Shown: piece by piece, positions 12,737 to 25,160 of the stretch
Position numbering within the stretch: position 1 is the stretch's first letter
Layout: each line of letters opens with the position of its first letter
From: Quillaja saponaria
Lineage: Eukaryota > Streptophyta > Magnoliopsida > Fabales > Quillajaceae
Direction of reading: 5' to 3'
Assembly: GCA_029379385.1 (NCBI GenBank)
Contig: CM055617.1
Location: forward strand, 13,549,532-13,613,531
Length of the DNA stretch: 64,000 nucleotides
Position numbers and translations under genes: made by a program
The notes under the pieces: model-generated
What the model saw: only the letters and a program-made list of their open reading frames with translations
The model's database searches: none
Told to the model about the DNA's origin: nothing

Positions 12737-14307
12737 TATGAAATAATATCGCCGGCGTTGTAGTGTTCGGGGGAAGAAAAAAGCGGAAATAGGAAGAGGT
12801 ATAGTCTGTTTTCAATCTTCACTATTACAATTAACTTATATTTAATCTTAATTACTGTTTTACCCTTCGAAAATTACATACTTTTTATTTATTTATTTTT
12901 GTCCTTGAAATTCTATCTTTCTAATAAACTTTTCCGATATTTAATTTTATCTAATTTGACCCTTTATTTTTCTAACTAGACCCTCTGAGATTGAATTTTT
13001 ATTCTAAAATTATTAATCTATATTAGTATAAGAGCCAGAAGGTGTTTATGGCATGTCACTAGTGAAATTAAATCAGTTAAATTGAGAAGTGACTCAAAAG
13101 AACTAGTTGATGTAGCTGTAAGCATCTAATTTTATTTTATTTTTGACTTCACAAATTAGAACTTATTCATAATAAGAGAGATAAAAAAAATTTCAAACCC
13201 TAATATTTCCTTAAAAAAATAAAAAAATAAAGTTAATTAATTTTGTTAAATTATCAAATTTCTTTATATGATGAATAACTAATTCTATTGAATTTTAATT
13301 TAATTTAATGTACATATAGGTCATTAGCTATATGAGCAGTTTAATGTGGATTTATAAAAATTAGAGCCCTTTTCCCCCAATAACTATCTTATAGAGATGA
13401 ATTTTACTTTAACCCTTAACAACATAGCTTGATTAATGATCAAACTATTTATATATATATATATATTATTGCACGTGGAATTTGCAGTTTGAAATAAATT
13501 TTTTTATATTTGTTTTTGAAAATACTGTATCAATTTAATTTTAAACAAAATTCTTAAAACATAAAAATATAAATAATTAAATTTCAATTAAGATTAATTT
13601 TTTTAGTACAATTAATACTAATTTTATTTTTGCTACAAGCAAATATATCACAACTTTTTTTTTTCATTTTAAAAAAAAATTTCTTCTTTTATTTAACTTC
13701 TTATCCAAGAACAACTAAAATCTAGTTAACAAAAGCAAGTATATTGAACAATTATATGCTTCATAACAACAAAACTCATATGATTTATGATTTGAATATT
13801 ACACAAATCTAATTAATAATTATAATTATCTTCTAGCTTATGATTGATTATCATGTGGTGTTTATAAACATAAATGCTCTAATATTGTATCTAATGAATC
13901 GAGTGATTAAGTGAGCTAAGTATTTATAATCTGTGGAATAATATTATATGGTATCTTTTCTCATGGACTAGGTATATGGCCGAACCACATATATACATGT
14001 GTCAATTATATTCAATTATTTTATTATTTAAAATCTAATAATAAATGTTTAGTTCAGTCACTATCTCTATAAACTTGTAAAATTGTTTTCCTACGCTCTA
14101 AAATTTTGTAAGTACTGTTACATTTATTATGAACAGGCAAGTATGATTTTAATTATTATTAAACATACATAATGATGACATGACTATTAAATTTAAAATA
14201 ATATATGTAAAATAAGTTAATAAGTATTTGTAAAATAATAATACAACCATAAGTAATCTATAGTATATTATAAATTTGTTATCTAAGAATTAGTTTAATA
14301 AGGTGCA
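12737..14307. other. Upstream region of COPZ and AT-rich intergenic DNA
   Basis: Upstream of the COPZ ATG. The first few hundred bases should hold its 5' UTR and promoter, but no single element can be assigned with confidence. The rest is very AT-rich with homopolymer runs and a short (TA)n at about 13450. No coding or RNA gene was seen. Confidence 0.5.
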
Positions 14308-15622
14308 TGTTATAACCCAATATTGTAGTGAACGTTGTAGCATTGTTGTAAGTAATTCTTAGTTATAAAAGAAAAGAATACATGAAAACAATAAACTAAA
14401 ATAAACAAAAATTATAAATATACACGTACATATACAACAATACACACAACTTTACTTTAAACTTTTTGACTTTGACCTTATCATTTTCTTTTTCCTTTTT
14501 TTCATTTTATTTTTCCTTCCCTTTTCTTTCTTCCCATGTTTTGTTTTCCTTTGGGTTCCCCTGCTTCCCGATTCTTCTAGTTTTGTTTCCCCTATTTTAT
14601 TTTCTCTTGTTCTGCCATTGTGAACTCCCCTTGCAGCCATGCCTTAGTTCCTCCTTGCAGCCAAGTTCCCCTCATTTTCTCTTGTTTCTATCTCATTTTG
14701 TTTGGCCTCTACTTCCAGCTGGCCGAGAACTGCAACTAGCACTAGCAGCCGTGGGACAATAGCTCTGTTTTGGCTTTGCAGCAGTTGAGAGGTGGTCACT
14801 TGTGCCTTGCCTTTTTCCATCCCATGACAGCAACAATTTCCCCACCATATAGCAATTGCCTTGGGCGGTGGCAGTGGTGGTTAGAGTGTGGCTGATTGTG
14901 GGTGTGGGTAGTTGGCATCTTGGTAGTTCAATTCACCTTTGCTTCTATTGAATTCTTGTTTTTACTTGAATAATTTGCTATTACCCTTGTTTTGTTCATG
15001 GATTAGTGGTAGTGTTTGAGTTGGTTGTGAATAGAAGTCTATGAACAAGGAATAAGCATGTGGTTAAATGATTATTGGAAGAGGAAATCTTGGAATTTGT
15101 TTGTATTAATGTGGAAGTTATACAAATTCAAGCTCTTGATTGCTTTTAAATAGCTAAACCAATTTTAAAGTTAATGCTTAGAATATGTGTAATGTTGAAA
15201 GTGAGTATTGGTTTTCTTGGTGTATGTGTATATAAATATAAATATATATATACATACACATGACTTATAATTAGTTATGCCTCGTTAAAATGTCTAAAAG
15301 GGATTAGTTTCAAAGAAATGCATGAAACTTTGTATACATAGGTTTTTGGTAATTAAAGGTTTATAATCCATGAAATTTACAAACTAAATTATACTTGAAA
15401 ATGTAATTTCAGCTCCAAAATACAACATTGATTCAATGTCACCTTTGAACCCAATAAGAAACAACAAGCAAAATTTATAACTTTGTGAGTGAAAAACATT
15501 ACCTTTTGGCTATTACTTGTGTTTTTCAATATCGTGTATAATTGTTGAATGAAGGTGTATCACACTTTGAGTTGCACTATGTGATAAGGATGCTATGTCT
15601 TTGAAATTTTGTTAGTAGTGTG
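14308..15622 (+). repeat. Long LTR-type repeat, copy A (plus orientation)
   Basis: It starts near TGTTATAACCCAATATTG. It runs through a pyrimidine-rich block (14460-14760, with CTTTTTGACTTTGACC), then a block with TCTTGGTGTATGTG and GTTAAAATGTCTAAAAGGGA. It is colinear with copy B: the TTGACTTTGAC motif, the T/C-rich block, TCTTGGTGTATGT and AAATGYCTAAAAGGGA occur in the same order. The ORF-like stretches in the T-rich block are low-complexity and not genes. The resemblance to copy C next to an integrase fragment suggests Ty3/gypsy LTR origin, but LTR borders were not proven. Confidence 0.5.
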
Positions 15623-17007
15623 CATAGTTACAACCCGATATGCTAGTACTATGCTTTAGAAGTTTTGTGTGTAACTTTTAATTATAAGTGAAATAAATTA
15701 TAAACAAAGTAAACTAGTGAACATTTGATATATATATATATATATACATGTATCAAGAATAAAAATACACCACAATTATAAAACCCTTGACTTTGACTTT
15801 GATTTTTTTTCTTTTTTTTGTTTGTCTTTTCTCCCCTTTTTCCTTCATTTTTTTTCCTTTTATTTCCTACATCACCTTTGGTTTTCCTTCATTTTCCTCT
15901 GTTACCCGAGCCTCTCATTTCCTCCTTTGTTCAGTCATGGGAACTCCAGCACTTGTACTAAGTTTTGCAGCTGTTTTTCCTTCTTTTCTTGCTCAACCAT
16001 GCTCCTTCTCCTTCCTCCCAACTGTGGCAGCTCTGTTTTCCCTCCTTCAAACCGTGTAGCAACCCTTATTTTGGCAAGTTCAGGCCTTGTTTTGCTTGGT
16101 TTTCCTTGCCGTGTATGGAGTTTTGCTCAAGATTATGTTCTTCTCTTCCTTGTAGCTGTGTAGATGTTAATATAGGACCAGTAACCAGCTACCGCGAGGC
16201 CTTGTTAGCAGCAGCTGTGTTGCTTTCCTTTCTTTCTTGGACCGGCTAGTTGTGGCTGAAATTTGGATGGAGTCTTGTTGCAGCTCGTGAGGGCAGTTTG
16301 GTGGTGGATTCAATCTGCCTTGGACGACAACCACACTCCCTATTTCAGCCGCCACTTTGTTTTGGTTGAGCAACCAAAGTTGTGGTAAAATTCAAGACCT
16401 TTGGTTCAAGTAATTTAATTGATTTCTTTGAAGTTAGTATTTTCATTTTACAATTATTCAGGGTTGAATTTATGGAATTTAGGAGAGGAATTAGAGTTTG
16501 AAAGTGAGGGAAAGAGTAGTGGTTAAGTGTTAAGGAAAAAGGAAAGTTTGAATTAGGTAAGATTGTTGTTAAAAAATATATATAATTCAAGTTTTGATTA
16601 CTTTGATTAGCTAAACTAAATTCAAGATTGATGTTTGAAATATAAGAAATATGAGAATTGATGAAATTGTATTAGTTTCTTGGTGTATGTATACACATAA
16701 ATGAGAATAAATCATGCCCTTAAAGTGTTTGTTAAAATGCCTAAAAGGGAATAGTTTTAAATGAATGTATTGAATTAATTATGCCTTCAAGGTATTTGAT
16801 AAAATGTCTAAGAGAAGTTAACTTTTAGTAAATGTTTGGAAATTGACATATATAGGTTATGGTAGTTAGAGAATTATAACCATGAATATGTAATATTTGA
16901 AATTAAGATTTTCAACTCCAGAACGTGTGGTTGATATATCGTTACCCTTGAATTCAAGGAGGAACGACACGTCGAATCCATAAACCTAGTGAGTGGAAAA
17001 TGATATT
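15623..17007 (+). repeat. Long LTR-type repeat, copy B (plus orientation)
   Basis: It starts near TAGTTACAACCCGATATGC and follows copy A in direct orientation. It shares with A, in order, the CTTGACTTTGACTTTG motif at 15787, the pyrimidine-rich block, TCTTGGTGTATGTATAC at about 16680 and AAAATGCCTAAAAGGGAA at about 16736. Divergence is considerable, with many indels. It ends where copy C begins at TGTCACACCCTC (17008). The translated frames in 15787-16249 are low-complexity and not considered genes. Confidence 0.5.
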
Positions 17008-19040
17008 GTCACACCCTCATATGAAGGCATGACTAGCCAATGGATAACCAAACCCTCGTAATCCAGACTTCACATCAAATAAGCACACATGACCATCGAG
17101 CACTTATAGTAAAAAAGAAAGCTTTGATGAACTAAACTAAATACATAGACTTGTTTATCATACATGTGTCATTTTAATTGAAAATTTTGGCAGATGTTCC
17201 CTTTAAAGTGGAACATGCCGGCGGATAATACATATATATATAATCTGGTTATAATTAACCAGTCTCAACAACAATAACAACATACATAAAGGAGCTCAAC
17301 TCCAATCATCTTATTCACAACAACAATTAAATTGCTATACAAAACAAAACATAACAACTTAAAACCTAATGTGACTGCAAATCTCATCCCTGGGCTTCAA
17401 GTGTGCGATCTCGAAGCATACTTTGTCGTAATATCATTGGCAAGTCACGAATTTCTAGGTGACGAACATTGATCTCCTAATACTAAAATAAGCAATAAAA
17501 GAGAGAGAATCACAATGACTCAGTAAGTAAAAAATGTACCCTAAGAGTACTAGCATAAACCAAAGCATAAATAACACACTTAAGTAAAATAATTTCAAAT
17601 AACCAATTCTCATATCACAATTCAATATGATACATATGTATGCTTGTATAACGTAAAATTTAACAGATACCATTTTAGCAATACATGAGATAAACAAATC
17701 AATCAAAATATTCACAGTATTTAAAGCAAGCAATTCAATCAAAAGGGGCAATTGGAGTAACTCAGTACCTGCACACCATGTATCTTCCCACGAGGTAGTT
17801 TTTGAGCCCATAACCAAAAATATACTCCTCACATAACCATCCATCGGGGCTGAGTTACACGAGTATTTAAAATCATGTATCACATAATCAAATCGAAGTA
17901 TCTTATGTGCATCTGGATTCTAGTTCGAATATAAAAATCATTTTGGATAAAATTTCTTTTTATTGGCTCTTATCAAACACAAACAATGTCACATATTAAA
18001 CACAATTCAAATAATTCAATTATAGCATTACATATTCTTACTTATCTCGCTATAAACATATTCATCCAAATACATACATAAACAATCAAACACATTAATC
18101 TAGTGACTAAAGAATACATAATTCACTCACAAAGTCAAAGTTTACGGATTTGGTTTGCCTTTTTATATATAATGCGAAGGTGTCGGAATATCCTCGACAT
18201 GATCCAAAGCTAAAAATCATAAATTCATATATTATTTAAAATAATCATTTCATAGTTAATTCCATGATTCCTCAATCCTACATATAGATTTAACATATTA
18301 TTCGAGGACTAATTCCTCTTAAAATAAAGTTAATGACTTCAAATCATTTAAGAATTCAAATTCTATAATTTAACCTTAACATAGTTGAATTCCATGTTTC
18401 CTAATTAACTAATTAACTAATAAGACTTATATAAATTAACTTTTATGCATACATTCACATTTAGTTTCTCCCAAACTTTTTAAAGCACCTTAGAGGTATA
18501 TTTTATCCTAATTAATGTGTATGTGTTATATACATATGTATCATCCAATACAATTCAATAGCATTATACTAACCCATATAATATTCATGTTTTAATTATT
18601 GAATTTAACTTAAGTTAACTATCTAAAATTAATCAAGAACATTAAATTATATATTTCTATCATGAACATAGTTAATTTCAAACTTCCTCTTCTAATATCA
18701 TTCTTTTTCATTAATTTCAATTGTTATTCATCTTTCTGACCTCCTAATATTAAGTCTCAATAATTACTTAAAAGAAAGGACATGAAATTTTTAAGAACAA
18801 CATAAGGTTTTTTTTTATTACATAAGGAACTTGAATCATCTATAATAAGGGTTCACAAACCAAGTAGGGAGACACTTACTTAGTGGCCGAAAAAGGGTCT
18901 CTTGCTGCTAACTGTGGCAGCTAGCACTATTTGCCTTTTATCCCCCAAAACCGTAGGATCAAACTTCACCAATTCAGTCCCAACAGACTGAAACAGGGCA
19001 TGGCATAATAGGCATCAACATGGCATGAAAAACCCCTTGT
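17008..19040 (-). repeat. Long LTR of a Ty3/gypsy element, copy C (minus orientation)
   Basis: On the plus strand it begins TGTCACACCCTCATATGAAG, so on the minus strand it ends with ATGAGGGTGTGACA, a CA-type LTR end. Read on the minus strand it contains the phrase ACTTTGTGAGTGAATTATG and a ...CTAAGGTGCTTTAAAAAG... stretch similar to those of copies A and B. Its length of about 2 kb and its position directly downstream of a minus-strand integrase fragment fit a long-LTR chromovirus of the Del/Tekay kind. That lineage is inference. The open frame at 17455-17883 on the minus strand lies inside the LTR and shows no family resemblance. The far border is approximate. Confidence 0.5.
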
Positions 19041-19102
19041 TGTTGTTGTTGTTTTGTTGATAAGCTGAATACTTCATCTTCACCGGAAGGAAATGTGCGG
19101 GC

Positions 19103-19306
19103 TTAGTCAATTGATCCAATAGCCCAAATTAAATCAAAACTCTTAAAAGTCTTAGGAAGTTCTGATACAAAATTCATAGTGACCTTCTCCCATTTCCACT
19201 CTAGGATATCTAGCCTTTGTAATGTTCCTCCAGGTCTCTGATGTTCAGCTTTTACTTGTTGGCACATTAAACACTTGGAAACAAATTTAGCAACAATCTT
19301 TTTCAT
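19103..19306 (-). pseudogene. Ty3/gypsy integrase fragment
   Basis: The minus-strand frame encodes KCLMCQQVKAEHQRPGGTLQ, then LEWKWEKVTMNFVSELPK. This is the CxxC half of the integrase zinc-binding domain and the start of the catalytic core of Ty3/gypsy polyproteins. Only about 67 residues remain, and the rest of the core and the C-terminal domain are missing. The adjoining LTR-type repeat at 17008-19040 is probably its 3' LTR. Not functional. Confidence 0.85.
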
Positions 19307-19360
19307 ACCATCTCACCAATAAAATTTGTTTAAGTCCTAATACATTTTTAATGGGTGTGC

Positions 19361-19698
19361 GCCAAAATAATATAATTTAAGAGAAATAAGAGAGAATTAA
19401 TGGATGATATGTTAAAATATTAGATATGTTCAAATGATATGTTTATAACATATTATCTTAATTCTCAAACATTAATTATAAGGGAACCTCAACATCCATC
19501 AATATTTGTGGATATTATCAATTAATGTCTGCTTTTTTAAGTGAAAAAAAAAATATACACATATTAAACTTAATTAATTAGTAAAGGATTTTTTTAGTAA
19601 TTTAAAATTATAAACTTAATAAATGTTTAATAATGTCTCCCTCTTTTATTACTACTCTTTCTCTCTCTTTAAACCAAATAATTTATAAGAATTTTCTT
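19361..19698. repeat. Direct repeat, about 340 bp, unit 1
   Basis: The unit starts GCCAAAATAATATAATTTAAG and includes AACATATTATCTTAATTCTC, CATCCATCAATATTTGTGG and a TCTCCCTCTTTTATTACTAC stretch. It matches 20020-20361 over its full length with scattered differences. About 320 bases of AT-rich DNA separate the two. No TG...CA ends or coding content were identified, so the class is unknown. Confidence 0.75.
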
Positions 19699-20019
19699 TT
19701 CTAGTCATTTTTAATAGCTCCATCAATGAAAATTTATATTGTTTTTGAAAATAAAAATTAAAAAATTAAAGAAGTTGTGAAGGAGAAGGAAGATAGGAGA
19801 AATAATAGTATTTGTAAGTGGAAACGGGGAAAATGAAAAACAATTATACAAAAAATTATATATAGTAATAATAAATTTTATGAGATGTGATGAGAGAAAT
19901 TAATGGCATACTATAGTGAGATGTGATTTAAAGTGTTTGGTTACAAGAATAATAATATGATGTAACACTTGCATGTGCATGTAGCATTATTTTTTACATA
20001 ATCAAGTTATGAAAGATAT

Positions 20020-20361
20020 GCTAAAATAATATAATTTAAGAGAGATAAGAGAATTAATGGGTGATATAGAGGGCTATGTGTTAAAATATTTGATATGTTC
20101 AGATGATATGTCTATAACATATTATCTTGATTATCAAACATTAATTATGAGGGAATCTTAACATCCATCAATATGTGTGAATATTATTAATTAATGTCTA
20201 CTTTTTTAAATAAAAAAATTATGCACATATTAAATTTAATTAATTATTAAAGGATATTTTAATAATTTAGAATTAAAAACACAATAAATGTTTAATAATG
20301 TCTTTCTCTTTTATTACTACTTTTTCTTTCTTTTTAAACCAGATAATTTATAAGAATTTTT
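20020..20361. repeat. Direct repeat, about 340 bp, unit 2
   Basis: The second copy starts GCTAAAATAATATAATTTAAG and carries about 15 extra bases (GATATAGAGGGCTATG) near its start. It is otherwise colinear with 19361-19698. The pair could be two LTRs of a tiny non-autonomous element or a dispersed duplication. Confidence 0.75.
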
Positions 20362-20489
20362 ATTACTAATTTATTAATTTTTTTTTTTAGCGTGGAGTAT
20401 GCTAGATGGCTAGAAAAGTATCTCAAACTATAACATTGATGTCAAAACCCTCTTTATGTTATCGATGGTCATTCAATTAAAAAGGTAAG

Positions 20490-20835
20490 TGTTAATACAT
20501 ACTCTGTCTTAACCAATCTTGGTCGGGCACGTGTCAAAAATCAGGGACCAATCGGAGAAGAATACTTGTCAGCAGCACAACTAATGGGTCAGTTATAAGT
20601 ACTCTCATCCCCCAATAGAAAAGATATGAAAAAACTATACTTAGGTATTAAGTAGAAAAGGAAAGCTATTTATTTATCTTACCAGGCTCATTCTAACTTA
20701 ACCTCCGGAGTGATTTCAGGGAGATCACCCCCGGATCTAACTCCAGTCCAATTTCAGGGGCTAGATCAAGAATCGGAGCTCGCACAGATAAACTAATGTG
20801 CAATACATAGAGCTTGTATAGATTGTGCATTAATA
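20490..20835 (+). repeat. 5' LTR of a Tat-type Ty3/gypsy element
   Basis: It begins TGTTAATACATACTC and ends GTGCATTAATA, just before CTAGCACCATCCGTGGAAAA, which resembles the sequence that follows 5' LTRs in plant Tat/Athila-group elements. It shares layout and words (ACCTCCGGAG, CCCGGATCT) with the solo LTR at 28685-29061, which has matching TGTTAAT/ATTAACA ends. The final CA appears mutated to TA. Confidence 0.65.
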
Positions 20836-23800
20836 CTAGCACCATCCGTGGAAAACTATTTGATTTAGTTTACCAACCCCTACCTTAAATACAATGTCAC
20901 TTATTAGATGTCCAACACCTAATCTTGAACCTTTTAGCTTAGAATAGTCACAATAACCAAAGGAAATGTCCAAGAGCTTGAGTAATTCTCTAAAACTTAA
21001 AACCTGGACACAACCATTACCCGACGATAATACTTGACCCTTATGATCGCCATATACAGCCTATCCACTGGTGTAAATTTGACACCCTAATCAGGAGACC
21101 TACCCCTGACCCCTGATAAAGGTAATGCAATAACCTTTCTCCTTTCCCTTTCCCTGCCAAAAGGCAGATTCATTTGGAAGAAGTAGACAAAGGGGATAGC
21201 TTGAATTTGGTCAGAAGATGCAATCCTTCACTTGTAAGGAGGCCTTATGCCATCCCCGAAGTTAGGAGGTAAAGCCCTTCGCCTGGAAGGGTAGCTCAAG
21301 TGATCCCTAGGCATGTTCCATAAACCACCCATTTGTTAGTGACGTCAACTAAGGGATCTCAGACACTAATGACTTTGTAATTAGCTTCGAATCATTAATG
21401 CTCCTCTATAGATTCCGATCAGATAATGTGTAGAGCTTTCGCCTCCATTCTCAAGGGAACTACTTGTTCATGGTTTACTAAGCTTCCACCGAGTACTATA
21501 AGTCACTTCGTGCAACTTGTCATTTTTTTCAAAAGGCATTTCTGAGTAATATATGATAGAAGAAGGATGCCACATATTTGCTAACTTTGAGGCAGAGGGA
21601 GTAAGAATCTTTAAAATTTTATGACTTGTTTTAACTCGGTGGTTTTAGAAGTAGAAGATGCCAGCCCCTAATTAGTAATGACAACCTTGAAGGTAAGGTT
21701 GAGAGAGTTTTCCTTTTGTTATAGCTTAAGCAATAGAACACCTAAGATCATGTTATGCATAAGACAAATAAGTATATCAATACCGAGGAGGCCGATAGGG
21801 CATTGGTTTGTAACCTTCATGTAGGCAGAAAACATGAAAGATCACCAGAACAGAGAAATGAAAAGAGAGGCCACCAAAAGTCTTAATGTGACAAACGACC
21901 AAGAACACCCCTATGCCATAAGTATCATGATTACAATCCCTTAAACAAACCTTAGATAATTATCCTCATGGTAGTATATGATAATGGAATTGTAAACTGG
22001 CCCACCTCGTCAACAAAAGATATAGCACGATCACAAACAAATCCAAATATTATCTTTCATAAACTTCCCAGGTGTGACATGGAGGATTGCTAGACACTAA
22101 AAGAAGAAATTGAAAAGATGACCCTTAGGGGTTTTTTGAGTGAGTTTGTAAGGCAAGAACATAGGGCAGTAAATAGTCGAAGAGGCTATAAGTAAGGTTG
22201 CCTAAATTTAGAACCTTTCCAGGGTTAGAGAAGGCAAGGAAGAAGACAGATAGTCCGGGATAGGAAAAAAATTATGGGGATAATATGCACAACCACTAGG
22301 GATCATCACTGGGAGGCCATGCTCACTCAAATTGGAAAAGGTACAGGAGGAAGCTATTATATGTATCTAAAATCAAGAATAGATCTTGATCTATGGAGAG
22401 AATGGGAGCAATAACATTTTCGAATAGTGAGCTCATAAGGGTGAAAATGCCTCATGATAATACTTTAATCATCAAGCTTGAGATTGTAAGTTTTGAGGTC
22501 CAGAGGTTACTAATAGACAACGAAAGCTAGACCGACATTATGTACATAAAGTGTTTTGAATAGATGGGTATATTTCTAAGGAAAGGGTGAGCCAGTTTGA
22601 GAGAACTTTGATTGACTTTAATATAGAGTAAGTGAGCCCAGTTGGAATGGTAGACCTTTTAGTCTCAGTGGTTGAAGAACCTTAACAATAGAAAAACTAT
22701 CATCGCGCCATTTTGCACTGTCAAGATTCCCTTTGCATATAATATCATACTTGGTTACCTATTTTTGAATTCAACCTGGGTAATCTTGTCCAGTTGGCAT
22801 AATTGTTTAAAGTTTCTCACCACCACCCGAGTAAGGACAGTTAGATAAAGCCAATGGGTGGTGAAATAGTGTTACTTTGCCAGCCTAAAAGAGAAAAACA
22901 TGGAGTTGCTGAACATAGATGATCTTAAGGACCCAAGACTAATAAAAGGGGGCTTGAAAAAGAATAAGGAAGATCTTGAAGGAAAAGTGGAGCCCGTATG
23001 TTTGTTCGATCACAGACAAAAAATGACTATTATGGTTGGCACAAAGATCAGCAAGGAGGATTGAACTGCTATTGTGCAATTCTTGATAAAAAAAAATTGA
23101 GCCACTTTTTCCTGGTTTGCATAAGATATGTCAAGCATGACCCCTCAGTAACTTGTCACAAGTTGAGCATTGGCCCTAATTTCAGGTTAGTCTGCAAAAC
23201 AAAAGGAACTTTGCTAAGGAGCACCAAGTAGCAGTAGACGAGGAAGTGGGCAAGCTTTAAGGGCAGGATTCATAACAGAGGTTGATTATCTAGAGTGGCT
23301 TGCCAATGTAGTAATGGCTTGCCAATGTAGTAATGGTTAGGAAACAGAGCGAGAAATGAAACATGTGCACATACTTCACAAGCTTTAACAAAGCATGTTC
23401 CAAGGATAGTTTTTTCTTATCCCGGATTAATAATTTGATAGACAATTTAGCTAGCAATAGGCTCTTTAGCTTTATGGATGCCTACTCGGGGTATAATTAG
23501 ATCTTAATAATGGAAGAGAACTAGGAAAAGACCTCCGACAAAGGAATATATTGTTATAAAGTTATGGCTTTCGGTTTGAACAATGCAGGGTCGATTTACC
23601 AAATGCTTATTACCAAGATATTCAAGGAATGGTTGAGAAAGAATGTGGAGGTATATGTGGATGACATGCTCGTAAAGAGTACTAGCCTTGGAAAGCATGT
23701 ACTCGATCTTTAGGAAATGTTTATAGTCTTGAATAAGTACTAATTGAAGCTGAACCTTAACAAATGCACTTTTGGACTACTTGCTAGGAAATTTCTGGGT

Positions 23801-24240
23801 TTAATCGTAACAAAACGAGACATTGAGGCCAATCCCAAGAAAATCATGGCAGTCCTAGAAGTGAGAAGTCCCTAGACGGTGAAAGAGGTATAAAGATTGA
23901 TTGGGTGCTACCTTAGCAAAGTTTATCTCAAAATTAGCAGATTGTTGCTTCATGTTCTTTTACATGTTAAAAAAAAAAAGAAAAAAAAAAAGGCCTTTCA
24001 ATTGACAGAAAAGTGCAAGCTGGCATTTGAAAAATTAAAGCACCACCTAGTCTCTATTCCTGTTCAGTCCTAACCTGAGAAGGGAGAAGGCCTATTATTA
24101 TATCTAAAGGTTTTAGCTATGGCAACTAGCTTGGTCTTGATATGGGAAACCAAGGAATGACAACAACCAGTTTATTATGTCAGCAAGGTGTTGCAAGGAA
24201 CAAAAATTAAGTATCCTTATGTATTTTAAATAAAAAGGAC
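20836..24240 (+). pseudogene. Decayed Ty3/gypsy gag-pol, Tat-like, truncated at RNase H
   Basis: Stop codons and frameshifts break every frame, but domains appear in the gypsy order. A gag-end zinc-knuckle-like segment (RCDMEDC then LKEEIEKMTLRGFLSEF) lies at about 22070-22150. A retropepsin-like segment (VKMPHDNTLIIKLEI then RLLIDN) lies at 22430-22560. Reverse transcriptase fragments lie at 23400-23900: FMDAYSGYN, KVMAFGLNNAGSIYQ and the catalytic YVDDMLVKS. RNase H remnants lie at 24000-24230 (LTEKCKLAFEKLKHHL, VYYVSKVLQG). Integrase and the 3' LTR are absent. The sequence changes at about 24226 into the RING duplication block. Clearly dead. Confidence 0.8.
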
Positions 24241-25104
24241 CCCTGAGCACACGCTTATACATGTGTGATGGGGCTAGTAATATAAATGTGTGAAATACAA
24301 AACAAGACATGTTGGGTACAATATATTTATATATATATTTAATATTTACAGCTCATAGCACATTCTCTTCTCGTTATAAGTACCACTCAATAATTCAAAA
24401 ATAAAGTTAGAACAAAAAAAATACTTATTTAAGAGACAACCTCATCCTCTTTCGGAAGTGAAACAACTTGCCTACATAGAGGACAATTAGTCGACTGAGA
24501 TAAATGAGATAAAATACATGAATAATGAAAACTATGAGACAAGTAAGATAAAATAAATGAATAATGAAAACTGTGACTGCACGAGGAAGAGATTCCAAAC
24601 TCTCCCCCTCGACAAAGCCATACATACATTTCATACATTTTTCCATATCATAGGGAATTGATGACTTACAACTAACGGTAAATCGTGGAATCCTCTCAAC
24701 AATATGAGGATGAATATTGAGTTGTGTCGAAGGCATCAAAACCTGCATTTCAATGTGAATATTTGTACCTGTGGGAATCAGTTCATACCAACGTCACCTT
24801 CATCTAGAATATAACTCTGGTCCTATATTAAAAAAGATGATTAAGACAAAAATAATGGATATTACTGACACAATACCTTAGTAAGCCCTAAAGCTGCTAC
24901 TAATAGCCAGAGTAAAGTAAAGGTTGGTCCACCTGCAAGACCAATATCCAAGTGATTATAGGGTTGAAAATATAACATTAGTTTGCATTGAAATTAAAAT
25001 CATCCACAAAATATAACAATTAATTTGACCAATGTTTATTAACCTATAATTTTTATGAATACACATGAGATTGATAATCTTAGTTCTTATGGTAGACTTC
25101 GAAT

Positions 25105-25108
<4 letters not shown>
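24226..25108. repeat. Duplication block, copy 1 (contains RING-H2 pseudogene 1)
   Basis: From AAATAAAAAGGACCC on, this block matches 26425-27310 nearly throughout. Shared phrases include ATATAAATGTGTGA, ACAAGACATG, CATACCAACGTCACC, GACAAAAATAATGGATAT and GAAAATATAACATTAGTTTG. Start-to-start distance is about 2.2 kb. AT-rich DNA with an (AT)n tract fills the gap. Confidence 0.8.
24425..24970 (-). pseudogene. RING-H2 finger E3 ligase pseudogene 1
   Basis: On the minus strand a hydrophobic stretch (GGPTFTLLWLLVAALGL, about 24890-24955) looks like a membrane helix. After stops it is followed by LNIHPHIVERIPRFTVSCKS and MEKCMKCMYGFVEGESLE. A frameshift then leads to SHSFHYSCILSHLSQSTNCP and LCRQVVSLPKEDE. 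The order Cys-x2-Cys, Cys-x-His-x2-His-x2-Cys, Cys-Pro-x-Cys is a C3H2C3 RING as in plant membrane-anchored RING-H2 (ATL-type) ligases. Lesions: in-frame TGA codons near 24795-24815, a frameshift inside the RING, and an internal repeat (SFHYSFILSYLSH / SFHYSCILSHLSQ). Not functional as read. The exact subfamily is uncertain. Confidence 0.65.

Positions 25109-25152
<44 letters not shown>
25109..25152. repeat. (AT)22 microsatellite
   Basis: An uninterrupted AT dinucleotide run of about 44 bases, at the edge of duplication block copy 1. Confidence 0.95.

Positions 25153-25160
<8 letters not shown>

Noticed and set aside
14466..14762. 98-residue open frame on the plus strand
   Set aside because: Low-complexity Phe/Leu/Ser translation of a pyrimidine-rich block inside an LTR-type repeat, with no family resemblance.
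15787..16249. Three overlapping plus-strand frames
   Set aside because: Overlapping frames over a T/C-rich repeat; the composition explains them.
17455..17883. 142-residue minus-strand frame
   Set aside because: Lies inside the inverted LTR-type repeat and shows no recognisable domain.
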